Shown here: positions 24,301-34,699 of the stretch, piece after piece
How positions within the stretch are numbered: position 1 is the stretch's first letter
Layout: each line of letters opens with the position of its first letter
Assembly: GCF_028476545.1 (NCBI RefSeq)
Contig: NW_026733201.1
Coordinates: 171,396 to 235,395, forward strand
DNA from: Physella acuta
Lineage: Eukaryota; Mollusca; Gastropoda; Physidae
Direction: 5' to 3'
Length of the DNA stretch: 64,000 bases
Position numbers and translations under genes: made by a program
The notes under the pieces: model-generated
What the model saw: only the letters and a program-made list of their open reading frames with translations
Told to the model about the DNA's origin: nothing
Database searches by the model: none

Positions 24301-25213
24301 GATCTATAGCACCGACCGACATTGGTGCGTGATCTATAGCACCGACCGACATTGGTGCGTGATCTATAGCACCGGCCGACATTGGTGCGTGATCTATAGC
24401 ACCGACCGACATTGGTGCGTGATCTATAGCACCGGCCGACATTGGTGCGTGATCTATAGCACCGACCGACATTGGTGCGTGATCTATAGCACCGGCCGAC
24501 ATTGGTGCGTGATCTATAGCATCGGCCGTCATTGGTGCGTGATCTATAGCACCGACCGACATTGGTGCGTGATCTATAGCACCGGCCGACATTGGTGCGT
24601 GATCTATAGCATCGGCCGTCATTGGTGCGTGATCTATAGCACCGGCCGACATTGGTGCGTGATCTATAGCACCGACCGTCATTGGTGCGTGATCTATAGC
24701 ATCGGCCGTCATTGGTGCGTGATCTATAGCACCGGCCGACATTGGTGTGTGATCTATAGCACCGACCAACATTGGTGCGTGATCTATAGCACCGGCCGAC
24801 ATTGGTGTGTGATCTATAGCACCGACCAACATTGGTGCGTGATCTATAGCATCGGCCGTCATTGGTGCGTGATCTATAGCACCGGCCGACATTGGTGCGT
24901 GATCTATAGCACCGGCCGACATTGGTGCGTGATCTATAGCACCGACCAACATTGGTGCGTGATCTATAGCATCGGCCGTCATTGGTGCGTGATCTATAGC
25001 ACCGGCCGACATTGGTGCGTGATCTATAGCACCGGCCGACATTGGTGCGTGATCTATAGCACCGACCAACATTGGTGTGTGATCTATAGCACCGACCAAC
25101 ATTGGTGCGTGATCTATAGCACCGACCAACATTGGTGTGTGATCTATAGCACCGACCAACATTGGTGCGTGATCTATAGCACCGACCGACATTGGTGTGT
25201 GATCTATAGCACA
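24301..25213. repeat. 30-bp minisatellite, about 30 copies
   Basis: Every copy is exactly 30 bp, beginning GATCTATAGCACCGACCGAC and ending ATTGGTGCGT. Four variants (CCGACCGAC, CCGGCCGAC, TCGGCCGTC, CCGACCAAC) are ordered, and near 24840-25080 a four-unit block of 120 bp is repeated. CACC and GGTG in each unit can form a small hairpin. Long open frames on both strands (about 300 codons) reflect a stop-free unit divisible by three and are not called genes. Confidence 0.97.
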
Positions 25214-27186
25214 GACTGCTTATTGATTTCCCTCACATGGTAGTGCTCGGCTGTGGGCTGATGCTAATTACTCGACATGTTTACCACACTCGTTGTCTAT
25301 TTATTTTCATTTCATACTTTTTAAAGGTTTTGTGAGAATACTAGTCTTCTCCGTCTGTGGTTGCCAGCTTGTAAGGCTTCAGTTGCTATTTGATTACCTT
25401 ATATTAAGTACCATATTTGTAGTATTCTCATGATGTCCATATGAGTGGGGGTCGTCATGGTTTATTAGCTGATTATCGGCAAAACGCTAGACTGCATCCC
25501 GTCCCATCCTCTGCCTTGGGCGGTGTGCCGGTGTCTACCTTCCCTCTCACTTCTTGAATACCTTTCTCGGTATTTTTTTTAATACTGTGATTGACCTTAA
25601 AGGGTGGATGGAAGGTGGTAGATAGCGCCCAGCCCCTTACCACATCCGATCTATTTGCCGTTGGCAAGGCAACACATTGAGTTTTGTTTCTCTTCCACCG
25701 CTGTACACCTTTTCGTTAGCGTTTATTGTCATGTGTTTAGTTGCACGTATTTCTGTGAACCTGTTGCTACAAGACTCGAATTTGTTGTGTGATCAGTGAG
25801 TTGCTGGATTGCTTTTTCTCAACCACAGTAGTGAGTTTCGTGTTGTTTTTTTTGTAATGAACATAGTATTTGCTTTTATAACGCCTTAATATGTCCCTTC
25901 TACGCTTCCATAACAATTGTCGAGCTATTGAATCGATGACTTCTGTCGACGAACACTACTATTAAATTCTTGACGATGTACACATATTTTAATAACATGT
26001 GTGGTTACGGTGGCGTAGGAAGTATAAATGCCATGCAATACCTAAATACACACAAGTACCAGTGTTGGTTACAGAACGGCTTGTTTTGAGTACACAGATT
26101 TGTGTGGGGCTAGTCTGTATCTGTGCGCTACACGCTCAGCATTCCATTCTTGGTTCACTTTTTTTTCCTGGCACCATGACATTTATTCTGTCCTTGTGTG
26201 CTCTCTTCCACGCTGCGTATTCAACATAGAGCTCAATTGTTGGAGGCTGCTTCATTTTAGTTCTCGTCTGGTTTGCTTAGTTGAGAAAGGCGTGTATAGT
26301 GACATCCACCTGTTGGCCCCGCCCCACTAGCACATCAAGCTTGCCATTGTGCCACTCGTGTTGCTTTTGTTATGGCCCCCGTTTTAAACGATCTCAGCTA
26401 CCCCTGCTGTATTTGTATATGGAAGGAAGTGAAATTGTCACTGACTAGAGGTTTAAAGTACAGGAGCAGTCCAGTCGTATGTTTAGGTGGCTGGAATGAT
26501 TGTAGGCCAGTGTAGGGTGTACTGTTGAGCGTGTAGCTCTCTGTTCTCAGATGAACCTGTGCTGTTGGTTAGACTGAGAGACGTTGTATATCTGCTTGTC
26601 AAACCAGATCAGTACCGAGATGTTTGGGCCACTTTGTCTTTGATGTGTGTTAGCGTCAGGTGGTGGCAGGTTTTCTTGTACAGTGGCTTGTTTGTTCTGT
26701 TGAGTGTGCTAACATCACATTTCCGTGTCAGCAGGCTGTCACACACCTGGTAGGCCGTCTGTGTGAGCTGAGCGTGACCCTACTTTAGCTTGACCTTATT
26801 TTGCTGATGGCTCCCATTTTACTGATCAGATTAGTACTGACCAGCACACGTACCCATGCATTGTGATTAGCTGGTTCTGATTTGAGAAAAATAGGCTTAA
26901 TTGAACAATGTTACTACATACTTCTGTAGTATTTGATAATGTGCCATCTGGTATAGTAGACTTAAGTGGATAGGCTACTCTATGTTTGTGTTCAAGTGTT
27001 TAGCTGGTGGATACAATTATTTACTCTGTGGTAATTTTGGTTCATATGGGTACTTTATTTATTTAGTGGTAATTTTTGCCTATGTGGATACTTTAATTGT
27101 GGTAGTTTTTGCCCATATGGAAACGTCATATTTATTTGGGTCTCACATAGAATGATAAACATTTGTATATTATTTGACTATTACAG
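25214..27186 (+). other. intronic or intergenic sequence, no gene seen
   Basis: Less AT-rich than the flanks, but I found no exon with convincing splice sites and coding pattern before 27187. Confidence 0.45.
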
Positions 27187-27272
27187 TTTTTCGGTGAGTT
27201 TGGCCACACCTTTATGGAGTTTGTCACCAACAGCGGAGATTACTGCCAGGCACAACACTTTCCACGGGAGGA
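27187..27272 (+). CDS. candidate alternative N-terminal exon of PTP4A
   Basis: An 86-nt block after acceptor ATTACAG, ending at GAGGA|GTAAGA. It is richer in GC than its surroundings and open, reading FFGEFGHTFMEF and onward with normal codon usage. Spliced to 28350 its last two bases complete a GAT codon, and the frame runs DWRHECDLPQAAS into the standard methionine at 28387. It contains an internal ATG (27214) that could also serve as a start. It might instead be a terminal exon (TAA at 27274-27276 if not spliced) or untranslated. No family match recognised. Confidence 0.35.
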
Positions 27273-28361
27273 GTAAGACCTCAAACTTCTGCTAACACAG
27301 CAGTATATTGCTACAGAAATCTGCACACCTTGGTCAGTATGTTATCTTCTTTCAGCTGTTTTTAGGTACTTCTGCATTATTTAAAAGAGCTATATATCAT
27401 TTATTTTGTGCATTGTGTTATCCTGGCTTAAAACATAGCTATTTTATCTTGCAATTATTGCTTATATATATTTTTTCTTTCTATTTAGGTGCTGTTGTTT
27501 TTGTTTTTGTTGAACATCATCATACAAGTGAAGTATTTGTTGAAATTCATGGTAACCTGCACAAGATAGACTTCCAGACTTCTGAAATACTCTTATCTGT
27601 TTTGAAACTTTGATGTTATACAGCTAGATTGGTGATCACTTACATCTGGACCACATTGGCCCAGAGTTGCCAAGCCTGAGAGATTCTTCATCACTCTATT
27701 TTTACCCACAGCAGTTTAATGGGGTAGATATCTCAGATCAGTCGCTCAGTCCCTACCCCAATATAATTGACAATCAGGCCACTGTGACATTTGTCACCTT
27801 TTCAAGACAGTGTTGGATATTTGATCAAAGCCAGACCATATAAACCTAACCTAAACGCAACAAAACCTATGGAAGGCATTGCATAAGATCAAAATAGTTT
27901 ACTTTTCTTGTGTACAAGTAGTGATTAATAAAAGTATTACTTTTGTAAGCAAGACACCCTACCTGTCTTTCAACCAGTTTGAGAGACTATTCAAACAGAA
28001 AGAAATAGCTGTGGTTCATCTCAAGGCTTTGAGGACGTGATTTCCAACTTATTAAAAGTCACCTCAGTGTTCCAACATTGTCATTTACTATAGAATCCAG
28101 GATATTGCTCATTGCTGTGTTGTGTTTACATTGTAGGCAACTGTAGTATTATTACCTCATTTGATTTTCAAGTATTATACACTGAGGCATTGCAGAGATA
28201 ATAATAGCCAAAACATTTCTTAGGTTTTATTTGGTTTGAGAAAATCTATTTTGTCCTTTTCGACTGGCAAGTATATTTATTACAAAAAAGAAGCTGTCAT
28301 ACAAGGGATATTTTCTTTCCTAAAGAGGAAAGAATTTCAATAAATTTAGTTGGCGCCACGA

Positions 28362-28466
28362 ATGCGATCTGCCCCAGGCTGCATCCATGATGAAGGCACG
28401 CAGACCCGAACCAGCGGAGATCTGCTTCAAGAACATGAGGTTTTTAATCACAGATCGACCAACTGA
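28362..28466 (+). other. overlapping upstream ORF in the PTP4A leader
   Basis: ATG at 28362 opens a 34-codon frame ([12 protein letters not shown]...) that overlaps the main start at 28387 in a different frame and ends at TGA. Vertebrate PRL mRNAs are reported to be translationally controlled by an upstream ORF, so a similar role here is possible. Its position and peptide are not shown to be homologous. Confidence 0.4.
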
Positions 28467-31400
28467 TGCAAATTTGGATAAATTTCTTCAGGTGATTGTA
28501 ACTTTGGTGTTTGTTGAGTAATTTGAAGTTAAATGCTTGCCTGCTAATGTGCCCGTGTTTCTTTCAGATTTTGCATTTAATTTGGTCTTCAGAACATATT
28601 AAAAGACTGAGCTTTATTTTTGTCTCACTTTGTGTATAGTCTGTTTTTCATTATTATTTTTTTACCTCAGCGTATACTTCAGTAACATTGTCGGTGCATT
28701 CTAGTTCTAATGTTCTTTTATCCATTGAGCAATTTTAAAAAATCCATGTTCTGTCATATATTCATCTTTATCATCACCTCATGTATATTCCTTTATATCT
28801 TTCATAGGAACTTCAAAAACATGGAGTAAAGGATGTTGTTCGAGTATGTGAGCCTACTTATAGTAAAGAAAAACTAGGAGAAAGTGGTATTAGGGTTATG
28901 GTAAGTCTCTCAGTAACTGATCTATGTATTGGTAGTAAGAGGGTTAATTTTTACTTATAAACCAGTGGTTTCCAACCTTAGAAGACATTTTGATACACAC
29001 TTAGGTATGTAAGTAATATCCAAAGGACTAAACTAAATAAATATTACTGGAAAACTTTGTTAGCCAGCGGAGGATGCTTGTACCCCTTCTTCTCATATAT
29101 AACTTGTGCTCTTAAATTCTGCTGGACTGTCACCAAATTCTCTTTCTTGCCAGCTAATATTTCAAACCAAATGTCTATTTTTATTAAATCGGTAAGAAAA
29201 GAAAGTTACTTTCTGAAGTTAGTCTATTGTGATTTTAAAATGTAAATGTTTATGATATACTGCATACTTTAGGGTAAAGAAGCGTAGTTTAATATTTATC
29301 CAAATCTGTAATTGTGGTTACAATATTAACATCCTAATATATAAAAGCCCATGTGCACACCTCTCTCTCTCTCTGTCCGCAAAATATTTTCGCAGGGTAT
29401 CACATCAGAATCAATAGCGTTATATGGAGAACTTGATACGGACTTTTGTTGAAAATAATATGGTAGATGTTTTGATTTAAAACATGTTGGTTATACATTT
29501 AAATTAAATGTATAACCAACATTTTATTTAAAGAAGAAAAATAAAAAATAAAGGCGTATTCGAATGTGGAAAAAGTATTAATTATACAATAGGAAAAGCG
29601 TTTATAGTTGTGAAAAAGAACCCATGAAACGACGTCACTGTTTATACATTAACTAATGATGTCATCTGCCGAGTTTAGAATAAAAGAAATGAACTATTTC
29701 ATTCAAATTTGATTTAGAGTCACTTAATCAGTGTGTGCCTGTGTTATGTTAAATGTGTCGGATTTTTAGCTAATTAGTTATTTCTTTGCTTTGTCACTAA
29801 TATCGTGCAGCGTGTAGTAAAACACATTGCGTTTTGACCAATAACTATTTCATAAATTATTTTTCTCAAACAAGTTCAACATTTTAAAATATATAGGCCT
29901 ATAATTCATGTGAAACGGGTACTGATGGCTAGTGTTATATTAATTGCCTAGGCCTACCTGTACTGATTTGATTCTATTATGACTAAAAAGTTTTATAATT
30001 GTTGAATATTGTATACTCTTGGTTTTTTAAAATCTTGTGAAGTGAGGCCTAAAAATAAAGATTTGCTATGTTTTTGTTGTCAATGGGAGTCATGTTCAAA
30101 ACTATTAGTTTAGTATGAAAATTTCTATCTCTCCCTGACTAATGAGAATGTGACTAACAAGCCCTTTTGTGTAAACTGCTTTCACATTTCTTTAAGGGGG
30201 GACCAGTACTTAAAAATCGCAATTTCATTATCTTTTTGCCTATGTATATTTAATAGTCTAATGCAACTCTAACATCCCATCAATTACTTGAACTAATCTA
30301 CTGTACTCAAAAAATGTGTTGAAATACTTATTTTAGTGTTTATAGATGCCTAGTTTTGATAACATTTTATTTTTTACAAAAATAAGCATTGACACTTTTT
30401 GGCCTACTCCAAATTTTCTAGAGAAGAAATATTAAAAACTGTCTTACAGAATACAGTGAAACTTGCACAGTCTTTACAATATAGGTTGTTCTGCAAACTG
30501 ATAGAAGCTTTTAATGATACCTTTATTTATTTAATTTTTATGGTTGTTTAAAGTTCATGTCTCTCCACAAAGACTCTTTTTTCTAAGTGACTTTGAAAAA
30601 AATTCATATTTTAAAACGTTTGTGTTTAATCTAAACATCCTTCTATCAGTTTGTTCTGTAACCATTTCTAAATGTGGCTTTTACTTTGTGTATTATTATG
30701 TCTTATACGTACTGAGATTTTTAGCATACAAAATTGCATATAAAAATACATATAAACTCAACTTTTTGGGGTTCAACATTTGTTCTCAACATGTTTGAGA
30801 TATGTTATCTTTAAAACATATCAATATCTTTGTTTTAGCTATGTAGACAATGTTCAATTGCTGATCTTTAATAAAATAAAAATTAAGTACCGGTCCCCCC
30901 TTAAGCTTAGTAATCAATTGTGGTGCTTTTTATCTGATAGTGAATTTCTGTGAATTACTGCTGAACTTATTTAATTTAACAAAATTCTGTTACTTTTAAA
31001 TCTATAATTTTGTTAATTTTATTCATTTATCATGTGTTTATATAAGGAACAGGTATTAGTGTTGAATGTGTTTATTTTCTCAAGAATAAGAATTTACCCT
31101 TTGTTATAGAGATACCATAAACAAAAATTCCTTCCAGGACTGGGAGTTTGATGATGGGAGTCCTCCTCCACCTGAAATAGTTCAAGACTGGTTTCATCTG
31201 CTCAAAACTCGCTTTTCAGAAGATCCAGGTTGTTGTGTAGCTGTACATTGTGTAGCAGGTCTAGGAAGGTTAGTGTCATAAGTTTTGTTTTTTGGCTTAT
31301 TTGAATTTATGTATTTGATCTTTCTAAATGTCCTTATTTTTAAAAATTTGGATTGTTAATGTGATATATTTTTTCTATTCAGGGCTCCTGTTCTAGTTGC

Positions 31401-31696
31401 TTTGGCTTTAATGGAGGCTGGTTTAAAATATGAAGATGCTGTGGAAATGATTAGAGAGTAATAGCAGTTACACTATTTATTATACCTATGTGTTGCAACG
31501 CAGGCTCTGTATACTTAAAGTATAGAATTCCCACACTTTTTAAAGTTAAACTTAAAAATATATTTTTCTTTCCAGGAAAAGGCGAGGTGCTATAAACACC
31601 AAACAGCTTGCTTATCTAGAGCATTATCGTGCAAAATCTAGATTAAGGGTGAAGAATGGTCGTAACGGGAGTCATCATAGCTGCAGCATTCTGTAA
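28387..31696 (+). CDS. PTP4A: PTP4A / PRL protein tyrosine phosphatase (5 coding exons)
   Basis: Coding exons are 28387-28491, 28808-28900, 31138-31268, 31383-31457 and 31576-31696. All have GT-AG junctions and join to a 174-residue protein (human PRLs are 167-173). Numbering from this start aligns with human PRL-1: [12 protein letters not shown] near residues 15-26, redox partner Cys49, the WEFDD loop with general acid Asp72, the P-loop HCVAGLGR with Cys104 and Arg110, and [20 protein letters not shown] after it. The C-terminus has a basic stretch ([12 protein letters not shown]) and the prenylation box CSIL, implying membrane anchoring. PRLs are dual-specificity-like phosphatases that bind CNNM magnesium transporters (family knowledge). 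The leader shows an overlapping upstream ORF and a possible in-frame extension. Confidence 0.96.
29484..29522. repeat. perfect 39-bp hairpin in PTP4A intron
   Basis: ATGTTGGTTATACATTTAA is inverted around a single A, giving a 19-bp perfect stem. It lies about 140 bp downstream of ATCCTAATATATAAAAGCCC, which resembles Helitron 5' ends, but no matching 3' terminus was found. Confidence 0.75.
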
Positions 31697-34600
31697 CATC
31701 GTCATCTGTGATGATCGAGAGGCCCGTCCTTACGGATATTTTTTTGTTAGTTATTTACAACTTTTTTTTCAAGTAACTTATTGTTTGGTGGATGGCTGGT
31801 TATGCTTTCAAAATTGTACAGTTCTACCCTCTTGCTCTTACTTGAAACTCTAAAGGAAGCTAGAAATTTTGATGATTATTTATAATAGTTAAGCTTTTAA
31901 ATAAAAAGTTTAAAAAAAAAGATCAAATAGGGTTTTGACTTTAAGTATAAAAGTTATTAACTTTCTATCACTATCAAATCCTGATAAATTTTTTATTTTG
32001 GGGTGAGGGGGTGTCAAATCATTTCTCAGAAATACTTGACTAGGTCTGTGGGTAAGAAATGCATTGTAATTTCACTTGATTTTCAAAATCACATTAATTT
32101 TTAATTTTAATAGTCTGTTGCCTTGGTGTTAATTTGTTGGAAGTTTGTATTCCAATTTCTTTTTTGTTTTTGGAAGTAAGTTTTCAAATATCCAGGCACT
32201 ATTACACTAAAACGATTGTTAGTATAGATTACTATTTAATAAAATTATCCTTGTAGCAGAATTGTATTTACCATTTTCTATAGACAGCTTTACTTTTTGA
32301 AACTTCTAAATCTTTGAGAAAAATTGTGCCTTGGTGTTTCAATATTTAACACGTTCATCCACAATTTAAGACATTTGAAATTTGTAATGCCTCATGTTAA
32401 TTATTTAATTTACTTTAGAAAAATTCAAAGGCAGACTTAGTAAATTATAAACAGTTTTTTGTGCTACTTCTTGACAGTTGTAACAGACAAGTAAGACATT
32501 TGTAGTTGGTGTTATCATTTGTAAGAGTGAATCATTAAAGCAACTTTTTTTTTCATCAACCATGCCTCTCAGTTATGTTCTGTATCTACTCAATCCATAC
32601 AGCTACAGGCTATGGTAACCTGTGAGGATAGTCTCCCTCTACTTAAAGATATGTAGCTCAAGTCTATCTGAATGTTATTTTGAGCATCAATCATATTTTG
32701 AAAATACATTGAATGTTTTTTAAAGTGTGGTGTATATCTGGGAAAATGATTTGTGAATGGAATTAATTTAAATTGTATTTAAAATAAGAAAAATCCTAAT
32801 ATCTGTGTGAAGTGTGTGTGTGTGTGTACATTTAAAAGAAAGGTAATCAAGGTGTATTAATCGGTCTTTTAAATTTGTTTTGTCAGTGCAAACTAAGTAG
32901 CTATTAAAGGTCATATTTTATTTTTAAAAATTGTGTAGTTTGTTGACTATCCCCTTATTAATCCTTGTAACTAAACATTGTGCTTTTGTTAATTTCCCAA
33001 ATATTGATATTAAAATGTGACTTTAGATGGCTGGTTGTTAAATGTTTACGTTAGGCCATTGGTAATGTAAGCATTCAAGTGTGACTAAATTTTGTATATG
33101 ATTTAAGTGTCCATATTCCATTGGGTTGAGTGCAGAATTGATTGCATTGTGTTGAAATTTTTATTCTTGCCTCTACTAAAGCATGCTGTATTATTTGAAG
33201 AGATTGAAGTCAACTGGGCTTGAATTAAAATTATAACAGCAAGTTTTGTTTTGAAGTTTTGTTAAATTCTTCCCCAAATCGTTAACAGTGACAATGTTTG
33301 TTGCTGTCATTTATGTTAATTTATTGCAGTTTTATGTATGAACTAAAAGGTGTTGGGTGAATTCAAAGTTTGTATTCTTTGTAAACAATCTTTTATTTAA
33401 AGACATATGTATGTATGTTAGGTTAAAGTAAGTAAGCCAAAAAAAATAGCTGTTAAACTCTGTATTTGATCCTGCTTCAACACATTAAAAGTACATGTAT
33501 TTATAAAAATATAAAAAATATAAATTAGTCCTTATATTTTCATTCATTACTTTAATACCAGGGATATTATACAGCAGAAATCTAGTTAACACTTCAAGTG
33601 ATAAATATTAAGATTTTTATGAGAACAAAATAATCAAGAAATATTTAAAAATGACATCTGGAGTTAAACAGAGTAGGCATTTACTCAGTTTTTATACATT
33701 GTGATGTTCATTGTTTCTTAGGCTTAGATGAATTATATACCAAGTAATAAATGTTAGTTTCATAAGAAATTAGATGTAAAATTAAGCCTGATGGCTGTTA
33801 TATAACAACTTACAGATGTGTTATTTACTTATTTTATGCACTGTGCTACTAATGCACTTGGATTAAAAAAAACTTGGGTTCTGTTTTCACAATATCAAAC
33901 ACTACATTGTTCAGATAAAAAAACATTTAGATTCTTCTATTAACTTTCTGATAGATGCTGTAATTGTGTAAAAATATAAAGTAGAAATACAAGGTATAAC
34001 AGTTTTTATTTATCAAATTAAAACTAGTTTCATTGTACACACAAAAATATTTTTAATGTTAATTTATCAAACAACTAATTATTGTCCAAAAAGTTAATAT
34101 ATGTTGGTATTTTGTACGTAGAAAGCACAGGTATTAAAATAAATAACCACCAAGCAGTGTTAGCGATTTTACTTTGTATAAAAGGTTGGCAAAAGGAGGA
34201 TCATTTCATGGCACACAAAGTTAGCATTGAAAAGCCTATTTAAGGGACAGTAAGAAGGGTATAGAATCTTCTGTCTTGGGTTTAAAAGCATTTCAAAATT
34301 ATTGATCTGAATTTTAGCTCATCATGCTTGACTTGTGAAAATATTGGTATGGTTTTTTAATGATAATCAAGTACTTTTCCTGGTATTTAAATTGTATATT
34401 TCTACATCAAAATAATACTTAAATGTTACACAATATCTTTAAGCTTAAAATTTTTATTTTTTTTAAATATATCTGTTTTAAAAAAAAAGAAAATCTCCAA
34501 ACTCCTTTGATATATGAAATGTAACAAAATTGGTCACAGTTTTAGGATTTAAACATAACTTGTTTTTAAAAGCCTCAGTCAGTTTCCATTAATTTACCTT

Positions 34601-34699
34601 TCAAATATTTAGATGCAATTTTATACCTAAAAAAGTAAACTCCATAAAATGTATTGTCTTTACTGTGATAAACATTTTAAACTCATTTGCTTTTTAAAA
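31697..34699. other. PTP4A 3' UTR and convergent intergenic region
   Basis: AT-rich, no further coding exon. Several AATAAA words occur (for example near 31899). The true polyadenylation sites of the two convergent genes cannot be chosen from sequence alone. A (TG)n tract lies at about 32813-32826. Confidence 0.5.

Noticed and set aside
24254-25243. Open frames of about 300 codons on both strands
   Set aside because: Both are translations of the same 30-bp repeat, and a true protein on either strand has no supporting exon, start or homology.
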